32,430 nt of DNA from Candidatus Geocrenenecus arthurdayi (GCA_023539395.1 JAKCEX010000011.1:1-32430), one strand, 5' to 3'; shown: positions 1-8,473, numbered from the stretch's first letter. Numbers and translations: made by a program. The notes: generated by a model not told the origin, from the letters alone.

Positions 1-1165
1 GTATTGGTTCTTCTTCTGTTACTACTGAGTGTATTCTTATATCGTATTCTCCTAGGTTTTGGAGTATCGGGGTCGGGGATAGATATTCGGGTGGGTAGAC
101 CCCCCTCGACTTGATCTCTCCTTCTCCAAGCATTACTGCTAGTACTGCTGGTGGTGTCCCAGTTAGGTATGATGTAGCAGTCGTATCGAATTCTTCATAT
201 GCTTCCTCATGGCTCATCAATGTATAGATAGTATATTTTACGTGTTTTCTACCCTTCTTCCCTTTAACTTCTACAGCTATTCCAGCGTATCCTGAGACTT
301 TTCCAGCAAGTTCTTCTGGATTCGGTAAAACAGCGTAGAGAACTTTAGCAGGTGAGACTTCCTGCCCATCTACTCTAACTTTCTTCCTACTAAGTAGCCC
401 GATTACTTTTAGCACTCTAAGTATCTGGACAACGTCTTTAGGTATGAAGAGTTTAAAGTCTACGTATCTTACGTTTTTAATGTACTTGGGGATCGTAAAA
501 ACTTCTTCATGTGAGACAGCGTATACTGGTAGTCTATTGATAGGTTGAGGGAATTCGTATTCTTCGTATCCGCTTAGAGGTGGGAGCTTCTTGAACTTTC
601 CATTTTGGTAGATGTATGCAGCTTCGAATAGTTCTGCGAAGTATACTTCTTTAGAGAATAATGGTGTTAGATGGCTTCTCATACCCTTAACTATACTGCT
701 TTCACAGTCTCTAATCCTTATTGACTCGACTTTTGTTAATTGGTCTGCTGCATATCTAGCGAAGATGTTTGATAGCCCAGGGTCTTCACCCATACATATT
801 ATTCCTGTTAATCCTTCTTCTTTAAATGCTTCATGGAATTTTAACTGCTGGTCTGGATCATCGCTTGCTAAGTCTATGTAGTGTGTTCCAGCTTTAAGAG
901 AAGCTTTCATTAATTGTATATTAAATCTAGGGAGAGTAGCATTAATCAATACATCTGAATTCTTAATAAGTTTAACAACCTGCTCTATATTCGCCGCATT
1001 TACTCTCTTTGGGATGACCTTCCTCCTACCTATCTCTAAAGCTACCCTCTTAGCCCTATCATAATATTTATCTGCAAGTATTAATTCTTCGACTTCCTCA
1101 CTTTTCGCGAGATGTTTAGCTATAACTGAGCCTACAGCGCCTACTCCAACAATAACTGCTTTCAG
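1..1165 (-). CDS. Saccharopine dehydrogenase / L-lysine dehydrogenase-like protein (3' end truncated by window edge); probable CTG start
   Basis: Manual reverse-strand translation is open from 1165 to 1: (M)KAVIVGVGAVGSVIAKHLAKSEEVEELILADKYYDRAKRVALEIGRRKVIPKRVNAANIEQVVKLIKNSDVLINATLPRFN...; N-terminal GxGxxG Rossmann motif. Not in the ORF track because it runs off the edge. Confidence 0.85.
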   Translation of the reverse strand, partial: MKAVIVGVGAVGSVIAKHLAKSEEVEELILADKYYDRAKRVALEIGRRKVIPKRVNAANIEQVVKLIKNSDVLINATLPRFNIQLMKASLKAGTHYIDLASDDPDQQLKFHEAFKEEGLTGIICMGEDPGLSNIFARYAADQLTKVESIRIRDCESSIVKGMRSHLTPLFSKEVYFAELFEAAYIYQNGKFKKLPPLSGYEEYEFPQPINRLPVYAVSHEEVFTIPKYIKNVRYVDFKLFIPKDVVQILRVLKVIGLLSRKKVRVDGQEVSPAKVLYAVLPNPEELAGKVSGYAGIAVEVKGKKGRKHVKYTIYTLMSHEEAYEEFDTTATSYLTGTPPAVLAVMLGEGEIKSRGVYPPEYLSPTPILQNLGEYDIRIHSVVTEEEPI

Positions 1166-1419
1166 AGTTTCACCTCTCGAAGATTAATCCAGGAAAACAG
1201 CATCTCAAGTAATAGATTGGAGAAGCCACTCCAATAATAATCCATAAATCTTCACCAAGCCAGCTATCACAGGCTACATCTAGGATATCCAGTGGGGATT
1301 TATTTATTTTTCTAATTTAAGAAACCTACCAATTTATAAGTATCTTGTCTTTAAGGTATTACCTTTAATAAGCGTTTCTTAACTTAAGCTTCTTCTAAGA
1401 CCAATTTATGGGTGGATAA

Positions 1420-2184
1420 TCATGCTCCTTCTATTCTTGGTGCTATTAGGTATTCTAGTTTTCCCGAGGGTATTGGGAAGCCTAGTTTTATAGGTTTGTT
1501 AGTTGAGAGGTTCATGATTACTTCTTCTGAGAGGTCGCTTCCAGCCTTCATAATCTTGTCGAGGTATGTTATGCTGAAGTTAGCCCATACTTCTTTATCA
1601 GTCTCTATCTCATATACTGCTGCACCCATTTTAGTAAGCTTTGTCTGAACCGTTCCAAGCTCCCCTCTAGCTAGGAATATTACTTCATTAGGGTTAATAG
1701 TTATCTTTACATAATCACTTACGACATCACTATCTTTTATAGCATCTATCACTGCATCTACATTTAATCTTGCTTTTGCATCAAAAGACAGCTTAGGCGT
1801 TGTACTCCTCGCTTCAACAGTCTCTAGAGTATTCAGAGTGAACATCCTCTCTCTTGAGCTGGTTGCATCCATTAATATTATGTTAAGCTTTCTCGCTTGA
1901 TCATCATATACTATTGTTAGAGTCTCACCTTTCTTTATCCTCTTAAGAAACTTCATCATCTCAGATATGCTGAGAGTCATCTGAAGCTCTCCACTACACT
2001 CATATTCTTCAGCAGCTGAATTACTTAACTCGAAATCAACTAGAGATATATGGGCTGGATCCATCGCTATCAACCTAATGCCTTCCTCGGTAATCTTGAA
2101 TGTTCCTTCATCTACTACAGCATGTACAGCTTTTATTAAATCTGAAAAGTAATCTGCACTTGGCAACCTCATCCTAAAAGACAT
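1420..2184 (-). CDS. pcn: DNA polymerase sliding clamp (PCNA)
   Basis: 254 aa, MSFRMRLPSADYFSDLIKAVHAVVDEGTFKITEEGIRLIAMDPAHISLVDFEL..., C-terminal LEYLIAPRIEGA; typical archaeal PCNA. Confidence 0.95.
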   Translation of the reverse strand: MSFRMRLPSADYFSDLIKAVHAVVDEGTFKITEEGIRLIAMDPAHISLVDFELSNSAAEEYECSGELQMTLSISEMMKFLKRIKKGETLTIVYDDQARKLNIILMDATSSRERMFTLNTLETVEARSTTPKLSFDAKARLNVDAVIDAIKDSDVVSDYVKITINPNEVIFLARGELGTVQTKLTKMGAAVYEIETDKEVWANFSITYLDKIMKAGSDLSEEVIMNLSTNKPIKLGFPIPSGKLEYLIAPRIEGA

Positions 2185-2451
2185 CTTCTCTCCAGTTTGA
2201 AGATTATATTGGAGATTAAAAAAGTTGACTCTAGGAAGAAGGTTGGGAAATTCCTCTGTCTTACTCTGAGTAAACGTAGAGTCAAACTCTCTATTACAAA
2301 ACCCTTAAAAATAAAATTCACTTAGATTCAATAATCCATCAATATAGGGTACCTTAAACAGCAAAGGAGACATCTCCACTTTATGGAGGAATCAATTAAA
2401 ATATTTATTTTTAAGCTTGATAGAAAGTATTAGATTGCATGGCGTTGTGAC

Positions 2452-4005
2452 ATGGAGTTGAGGATTGAGCTAGAGGGATACTTTGAATTAACCATGGATG
2501 TAGGTAATTTAGCATCCCAGATATCTGAGTTGGTTAGAGAAGCTAATGAAAAGTTTAGGGAGAGTGTTCAGGGGAGGGAAGCTTCTGAAGCAGCAGTAAT
2601 CGTAGAGTATAGTGGAGAAGGAAGGAGATTAAAAGTTAGGATAATTTCTGGAGGTAGGCTTAGAGCACATGATGCATTCCTTAGGTTTAAGAATATATTG
2701 GTAGAGAAGCTTGGACCATCAATGAAGGTTGGTGTAAGAGAGATATTCGTAGACAAGCTTACAGTCAAGGTTGCTGGAGAACATGTAAGCTTACCAATTG
2801 CAGAGGAGAAGCTTAAAGGCGTTGCTGAAGTATCAACTGAAGATGATACATTAGTTTTAATCTTTAGAAATCTATCCGACCACGATATACGTGATAGAGT
2901 AGTAGACCGAGCTATAAGATTAGTGAGAATTGAAGAGAAATCCATAGAGGAAGCTGAGAAACTTGCACCATTCGGCACAGTCTTAATAAGAGGTGTAGAG
3001 AAGCCATTTACGTTTAGTGGCGAGATCTCCGCTGAAGCCGAGAGGCTTAACTGGGCTAAACGTTACCCAGGTAGAGGTCAATGGATCTTCACAAGCCCTA
3101 TGACTGCACTACTTAGAACATTATCTGAGATGCTGATAGATTATGTTGCAAGACCTCTCGGTTTTCAAGAATGGATGTTTCCACGTTTAATGCCTTTCGA
3201 AGTATTCAAGAAACTTTCAACATACATAGAACATCTACCAGAAGGGTTATTCTACGTCTGTGCTCCACCTAGGGATCCCTCAGTTTTTGAAGAATTCAAG
3301 AGAGAATATACATTGAGGAGAGAGTTAAGAAGAGATTTACTAAAGAATGTTTTAGAAGAGCCTGGATATGTTTTAGAAGCTGTACAGTGCCCACCATTCT
3401 ATCAATATTTCTCAGGAGAGATAGTTAGGCTGGAAGACCTACCCATCAAGGTTTTCGATGTTCTAGGTGGATGGACTTGGAGGAATGAAGCTGGAGGGGT
3501 TGAAGGTATTGTTAGAACAAATGAGTTCTGGAGGATGGAGATGGTCTTCTTAGCAAGCCCAGAAGAAGTAGTTGAGATAAGAAATAAAGTAGTAGAAAAA
3601 TCATTAGAATTAGTTGATAAGATTCTAGATATGGAGTGGAGGCTAGTAGCTGGAGCACCCTTCTTCCTATCTCCTGAGGAAGCTTCTAAACGCCTCATAG
3701 ATGTATCCAGCTTTGATAAGATACCTACACTCGATATAGAAGTCTATCTACCTTACAGGGGGGAGAGAGATAAAGCTGAGTGGCTTGAGATAACAGCTGC
3801 AACAGTTCATAGAGACTATTATGTTAAAGCATTCAAGATAAGAGAAGCAAAGAATAGAGAGATATGGACTGGATGTGTAGGTCATGGATTAACAAGGTGG
3901 GCTGCAGGCTTCCTAGCTAGACATGGCTTCAATTTTGAAGATTGGCCTAAAGAAGTAAAGGATAGAATAAGAGAGCTACCGCAACCGCCGAGGACAGTTA
4001 CCTAG
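2452..4005 (+). CDS. serS: Seryl-tRNA synthetase, type 2 (methanogen-type)
   Basis: 517 aa; PGRGQWIFTSPMTALLR, EAVQCPPFYQYFSGE, RTNEFWRMEMVFLASPEE, GCVGHGLTRWAAGFLARHGF; candidate zinc ligands Cys/Glu/Cys as in the methanogenic-type class. Confidence 0.8.
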   Translation: MELRIELEGYFELTMDVGNLASQISELVREANEKFRESVQGREASEAAVIVEYSGEGRRLKVRIISGGRLRAHDAFLRFKNILVEKLGPSMKVGVREIFVDKLTVKVAGEHVSLPIAEEKLKGVAEVSTEDDTLVLIFRNLSDHDIRDRVVDRAIRLVRIEEKSIEEAEKLAPFGTVLIRGVEKPFTFSGEISAEAERLNWAKRYPGRGQWIFTSPMTALLRTLSEMLIDYVARPLGFQEWMFPRLMPFEVFKKLSTYIEHLPEGLFYVCAPPRDPSVFEEFKREYTLRRELRRDLLKNVLEEPGYVLEAVQCPPFYQYFSGEIVRLEDLPIKVFDVLGGWTWRNEAGGVEGIVRTNEFWRMEMVFLASPEEVVEIRNKVVEKSLELVDKILDMEWRLVAGAPFFLSPEEASKRLIDVSSFDKIPTLDIEVYLPYRGERDKAEWLEITAATVHRDYYVKAFKIREAKNREIWTGCVGHGLTRWAAGFLARHGFNFEDWPKEVKDRIRELPQPPRTVT

Positions 4006-4091
4006 CTCTATTACTCAATATTGTTTTATCTTGAAGTACCTGCTAGTTGAACGTTATAGTTATAGGAGAGCTAACCATAATATATTGAGAA

Positions 4092-5042
4092 TTGAAGCTC
4101 TCAATTAGAGGGATATATTCTACAGCTCTTGCTAAGCTATTGATAGATAAAGGATTTAAGATCGTTAAACCTACTAAGTCTCAGATTGAAAGATTCGGGT
4201 TAACAAATCTAGTCGTAGAGCCTGATGCAGTAATTACAGATTCACCTGATAGACACTTCATAGAAGTGAGGGGAGCTCTAGAAGTTGTTACCCCTCTAGT
4301 ATGTGAGATAAGGAATTTCTTCGAAGACTTGATTATCTTGTGGAGAATGAAAGATATGAATAATTCATATGTTAGAGTAGGTTTCCCAGTTGAGGCTATG
4401 AAGAAGCTTGACGAATTAAGGTCTATGGTAACGTATACTGTTCCATGGCATCATTATTGTAGAGCAGGCGGGGAAGCACTTTCAAGTATGGTTAGTTTTG
4501 CTGAAGACCTAGTTGAGAGAGGGCTTGTTTCCCCAGAAGAAATGAACAAGATGTTTGAAGAACAAGTCAGACAGTTCACTCCAAAACTGGGTTCCAAGGT
4601 TAGGATAGTTCACGTAAAACTTCACGGTGGAAGGATTATCCTGGGACCAGGTAAAGTCGTCTGGAGGAGTAATGAAACTATTAAAGTTCTTAGGAGGATT
4701 ATGAGCTCTGGCATATATGATGGACTAGGTATACCGAAGCAAGTTGGAGATTATGCTGTTACAGAAGCTAGAAAACTAGAGATGTGGACTAAGACAAGCT
4801 ATTACAGCTTCTCAGGAAATTTTAAAGGTGCATACTATAATATCTGCACACCCGTTGCATTCTATCCCGATCAGATACATTACTTCGACTTAGAAGTAGA
4901 CGTAGTCTATCTCCCAAATCTTGAAGTTAAAATAATTGATAGAGAGCTTCTTGAACAAGCACTTAATGAAGAGATCATAAGTAGTAAGCTTTTTGAGAAA
5001 GCATTAAGACAAGCTGAGAAAATCTCCTATGAAAGACCTTAA
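4092..5042 (+). CDS. FAU-1/AU-1-like RNA-binding protein or ribonuclease (DUF402 region), short form; TTG start
   Basis: 316 aa; N-terminal LSIRGIYSTALAKLLIDKGFKIVKPTKSQIERF and C-terminal PWHHYCRAGGEALSSMVSFAEDLVERG...YYDLEVDVV-type DUF402 pattern. Confidence 0.75.
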   Translation: MKLSIRGIYSTALAKLLIDKGFKIVKPTKSQIERFGLTNLVVEPDAVITDSPDRHFIEVRGALEVVTPLVCEIRNFFEDLIILWRMKDMNNSYVRVGFPVEAMKKLDELRSMVTYTVPWHHYCRAGGEALSSMVSFAEDLVERGLVSPEEMNKMFEEQVRQFTPKLGSKVRIVHVKLHGGRIILGPGKVVWRSNETIKVLRRIMSSGIYDGLGIPKQVGDYAVTEARKLEMWTKTSYYSFSGNFKGAYYNICTPVAFYPDQIHYFDLEVDVVYLPNLEVKIIDRELLEQALNEEIISSKLFEKALRQAEKISYERP

Positions 5043-5692
5043 ATTTTCTTCTGCTTGATTAACGCGATTATCCATGGTTGTTTGAGATTTAGGAATAGTC
5101 CTTGTTTAGAAAGATTCTTTACGAGGAATATTGATGGGAACAAGCTTAATGCTACATGTAATACATTGTAGACTGCGGTGAAGGCTAAGACTAGGATTAA
5201 GCCTCCTAACCCAGCTTCCATCTCTAAGCCTAGAGTTATCGATAGAGATTTTACAGCAAATTCTAGGAAGAAGGGTGCAATGACTACTAAGACTAGGTAG
5301 TTGGAGACGGTTGTAGCTAGAACTCTCAGCAGGCTACCGAATATGAATACTGAGATGTACGGTATCCTAAATCTTAAAGCTAGCTTATAGCTTACCCATA
5401 AACCTAATAGCATAGAAGCTACTGCAATAAACTTCATCGCTGGACCGATAGGCGTCCACTCCCCGAATACATTGAGAACAAGCCAGTAAGTCAGTGCAGA
5501 GATAAATCCAGGTACTGGACCGAAACCTAAGAAAGCTGTAACCACGGGTAGCTCAGCTATATCGAACTTTAAATAGGGTATTAAGGGAAAAGAGAAGCTG
5601 AAAGGCATCATTGCTAGGACTGCTGAAAAAGCTCCGAAAACTGTTGAAATAGATATTACTAGGGATATTCTAGCCTCGGAATTTCTAGGCAC
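5039..5692 (-). CDS. ECF transporter S component-like membrane protein (paralog of 11020..11628)
   Basis: 217 aa hydrophobic protein; FSFPLIPYLKFDIAELPVVTAFLGFGPVPGFISALTYWLVLN and IGPAMKFIAVASMLLG resemble ECF S components. Confidence 0.7.
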   Translation of the reverse strand: MPRNSEARISLVISISTVFGAFSAVLAMMPFSFSFPLIPYLKFDIAELPVVTAFLGFGPVPGFISALTYWLVLNVFGEWTPIGPAMKFIAVASMLLGLWVSYKLALRFRIPYISVFIFGSLLRVLATTVSNYLVLVVIAPFFLEFAVKSLSITLGLEMEAGLGGLILVLAFTAVYNVLHVALSLFPSIFLVKNLSKQGLFLNLKQPWIIALIKQKKI

Positions 5693-5764
5693 GTATATAA
5701 GCTGGCTCTACTATTACTTAAACCTGAGTATCTACAAAAAAATGAGTAGGATTATAAGTTTATA

Positions 5765-6610
5765 TCATGATAGTAAACCGTTGAAGAAGTCTTTAACAGC
5801 TTTCTCATAATCTGATTGGTCGCCTACATCAATCCAGTAGCCATTATGGAGGTAAGCATATAGTTTATTCTGGTCTGCGAGCTCCGGGAATACATCTTCT
5901 TCTAGAGATGAAGGTCTATCAGATGGTATGTAATCGAATATTGCAGGTTCAAATACATATATTCCAGCATTAACGAATCCTGGAACAGCTTGTCTAGGCT
6001 TCTCTCTAAATGCTATAACCCTTCCTTCTTCATCTACTGAGACTAACCCGAATCTTCTCGCATCCTCAACTCTCGTTAAAACAATTGTTGCAACACCATT
6101 CTTCTCTCTATGATACCTGATTAAGCTGGATATATCTAACCCAGTAAATATTATGTCTCCATTAACAGTTAAGAATGTACTATCCAATTTCCTTTCAGCA
6201 TTCTTTACCGCACCCGCTGTTCCAAGGGGAGTTTTCTCAATAGAGTAATCTATTGATACACCTAAAAGCCTACCATCTCCAAAATATTTTATTAAATGTT
6301 CACCTAGGTATCCTATTGCTAATATGAAGTTGTAGATTCCCTGCTTCTTCAAGTATGTAATGATATGCTCAGTTATTGGCTTGTAGCCTATGGGTATCAT
6401 CGGTTTAGGTATACTGTATGTGAGAGGCGTTAAACCCGTACCTCTACCACCACATAAGATAACACATTTTAATGATTCTTTCATCAACTTCTCTCTAACT
6501 GCTTCAATAATGAATGAGCTCCTCTTCCTAGCGGGTACATGCTTCTTTAATGCATCCCAAACCTCAATAGGAAACTCTATACTCGTTCTATGCTTAGACA
6601 TCATGCACAC
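5765..6610 (-). CDS. Ribbon-helix-helix domain fused to sugar-1-phosphate nucleotidyltransferase domain (noncanonical GTGL signature)
   Basis: N-terminal RTSIEFPIEVWDALKKHVPARKRSSFIIEAVREKL (RHH-like) followed by LKCVILCGGRGTGLTPLTYSIPKPMIPI...VNGDIIF...EKP...VNAGIYVFEP...SLEEDVFP...WIDVGDQSDY. Likely start MSKHRTS (6601). Confidence 0.85.
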   Translation of the reverse strand: MCMMSKHRTSIEFPIEVWDALKKHVPARKRSSFIIEAVREKLMKESLKCVILCGGRGTGLTPLTYSIPKPMIPIGYKPITEHIITYLKKQGIYNFILAIGYLGEHLIKYFGDGRLLGVSIDYSIEKTPLGTAGAVKNAERKLDSTFLTVNGDIIFTGLDISSLIRYHREKNGVATIVLTRVEDARRFGLVSVDEEGRVIAFREKPRQAVPGFVNAGIYVFEPAIFDYIPSDRPSSLEEDVFPELADQNKLYAYLHNGYWIDVGDQSDYEKAVKDFFNGLLS

Positions 6611-6710
6611 CTTAATTAAAAAATTGTATGTGTATATAATAAATATTTTTATGGTCCTATTTTCTAAGAGAGCTAGTCTCCAAACTATTTTAATACTGTT
6701 TAGAGTAGCT

Positions 6711-6726
6711 TTCCCCTTATGGGGAA
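6711..6726. repeat. Short perfect hairpin TTCCCC-TTAT-GGGGAA in the non-coding region
   Basis: Read directly: ttccccttatggggaa. Confidence 0.6.
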
Positions 6727-6965
6727 GTCTAATAACCCACCCCCTTAACCTCTCACAGCCCAGAGATACTTATCTTCGTAGCCTCCTCCACGCTTGGTCA
6801 TCCCCGTCCAAACACTAGCCTCCTACTCATCCCTACTCTCAGCCATATCATTCCTTAAAATAAAACAACATACCACTCTCTAGGAAGATAAAACAGAGTA
6901 AAACCCATGTCCACACAACCCCAACTCAGACACCACCAAGCCATAACAAAAATTTAGGGAGAGTG

Positions 6966-7079
6966 GCTGGCCGATGAGCCATAGTAGCTGTGGCTTGCGG
7001 GGAACATACATATAACCCTATTATTAGGAGTCTAAGCATAACCCTACCAGCTGACAGCTTTTACTACTCATCGGCCAGC
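6966..7079. repeat. 114-bp element bounded by a perfect 13-bp inverted repeat (GCTGGCCGATGAG / CTCATCGGCCAGC); candidate structured RNA or MITE-like element
   Basis: Arms 6966-6978 and 7067-7079 are exact reverse complements; internal hairpins GCCATA-GTAGC-TGTGGC, CCTA-TTAT-TAGG and AGCT-GAC-AGCT. Confidence 0.65.
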
Positions 7080-7176
7080 AGGGTTTGTCGTTAGGAGATA
7101 TGCTATCCTCAAAGACTTCAAAATCATCAATTGTATTCTGTAGATCGCTCGCTCTTTTGGTAGACGAATAGAGTAA

Positions 7177-7863
7177 GTATCTCTATATGTTAAACTTCTC
7201 TCTGAGCGTACTAGAATACTTGAATCTAAACCTTATGTGAAATGTGTTATTCCATTTAAGAATAAAGGCTCAATTATAGGTGTCTCATTAACCCACCCCC
7301 ATAGCCAGATCTATGCTCTACCATTCATTCCTCCTAGAATAATGAAGGAAATAGAGTCCGCTCAAAGATATAGAGATGAATATGATGGAAACTTATTTGA
7401 AGACATTTTGAGAAATGAATTGGAAGAAGGTACAAGAATTATCTATGGAAATAAGTCTTTCATGCTTTTCTTACCTTTCTTCGTTATGTGGCCCTATGAG
7501 GTACACGTCTATCCCAGGAGAAGTATAAAATCATTGAATCAACTAGATCAAGAAGATGCGTTAATGCTTGCAGATGTAATTAGAGTGGCTGTTGCGGTGT
7601 ATGAAGAGATGTTTGGAGAAGATTGTGCGTACATGATGGTTTTCCATCAATCACCAGTAGGTGAATACGATGATTATAGATTACACATTGAATTCTACAC
7701 TCCATATATCTCAAGGGATAGGATTAAGTATGCTGCAGGAATAGAATGGGGTGCATGGATCTTTACATATGATGGTGTACCAGAAGAAAGAGTGAAAGAG
7801 CTTAAACAAGCTACATGGAAAATTATGAAGAATTTAGACCATCTAGGAGAAGCTTTTACATAA
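7177..7863 (+). pseudogene. galT: N-terminally truncated galactose-1-phosphate uridylyltransferase (GalT); ORF track CDS is 7237..7863
   Basis: HPHSQIYALPFIPPRI (HxH active site), FFVMWPYEVHVYPRRSIKSL, HQSPVGEYDDYRLHIEFYTPYISRDRIKYAAGIEWGAWIF. Homology-like residues SERTRILESKPY are encoded upstream of the GTG start, back to TAA at 7174-7176. The N-terminal half is absent. Confidence 0.75.
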
Positions 7864-7963
7864 TCCTAGGCAAGTTATACTTGTCTAGAGCATATAGATG
7901 CATAATTACAAAATAACAAGTTTATCTATCATGTTTAAATTATAATTCCATCTTGAAGAAAAT

Positions 7964-8473
7964 ATGAAACGGCGTAATCTCCTCATAACTATTTTTGCAG
8001 TTGCAGGAGGTGCTATAACAGCATTCTTTACATGGTTCACTCAGCCTAGTATAAGAGGTCAAACTCCTACTCATACTGAGACGTTGACCCAGCCTAGATA
8101 TCAAAAGAAAAAGATTCTGAATATCTCTGAGCTTAAACCAGGATCGTATATTGTATTTAATTGGCCTACTGAGACTGAACGATATCATGTAAATATTTTG
8201 ATCAGAGGAAAAGAAGGAAAAGGTATGGGTCGGAGAGCCGATCTATACGCATATAACCTAGTCTGCACTCATCTACAATGCCAGGTTAAGTATGATGAAA
8301 ACACAGACATGCTAGTATGTCCATGCCACGGAAGTATTTTCGACCCTAGTAATGATGCAAATGTAGTTAAAGGACCAGCTGCAAAGCCTCTAGCGAAGAT
8401 CTTGGTAGAAGAGGATGATAAAGGAGACATATATGCTGTAGACATGATCGGGGAGCCAGGTCAAGGAAGATAA
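7964..8473 (+). CDS. Rieske [2Fe-2S] protein with N-terminal membrane or Tat-like anchor
   Basis: CTHLQC ... CPCHGSIFDP Rieske motifs; N-terminal KRRNLLITIFAVAGGAITAFFTW. Confidence 0.9.
   Translation: MKRRNLLITIFAVAGGAITAFFTWFTQPSIRGQTPTHTETLTQPRYQKKKILNISELKPGSYIVFNWPTETERYHVNILIRGKEGKGMGRRADLYAYNLVCTHLQCQVKYDENTDMLVCPCHGSIFDPSNDANVVKGPAAKPLAKILVEEDDKGDIYAVDMIGEPGQGR

Noticed and set aside
612-881. 89-aa plus-strand ORF
   Set aside because: Antisense to the saccharopine dehydrogenase-like CDS read on the minus strand.
2568-2978. 136-aa minus-strand ORF (and 3402..3698)
   Set aside because: Antisense shadows of the SerRS gene with low-complexity Ser/Leu-rich translations.
6726-6810. tRNA-like or pseudo-tRNA reading on the minus strand (GGGGATGACCAAGCGTGG...GGTGGGTTATTAGACTTCCCC)
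   Set aside because: Acceptor and T-arm pairings fail and there is no proper GTTCRANTC loop.
6390-6818. 142-aa plus-strand ORF over the RHH-nucleotidyltransferase start
   Set aside because: Antisense shadow of a well-supported CDS continuing into non-coding sequence; no domain-like pattern.
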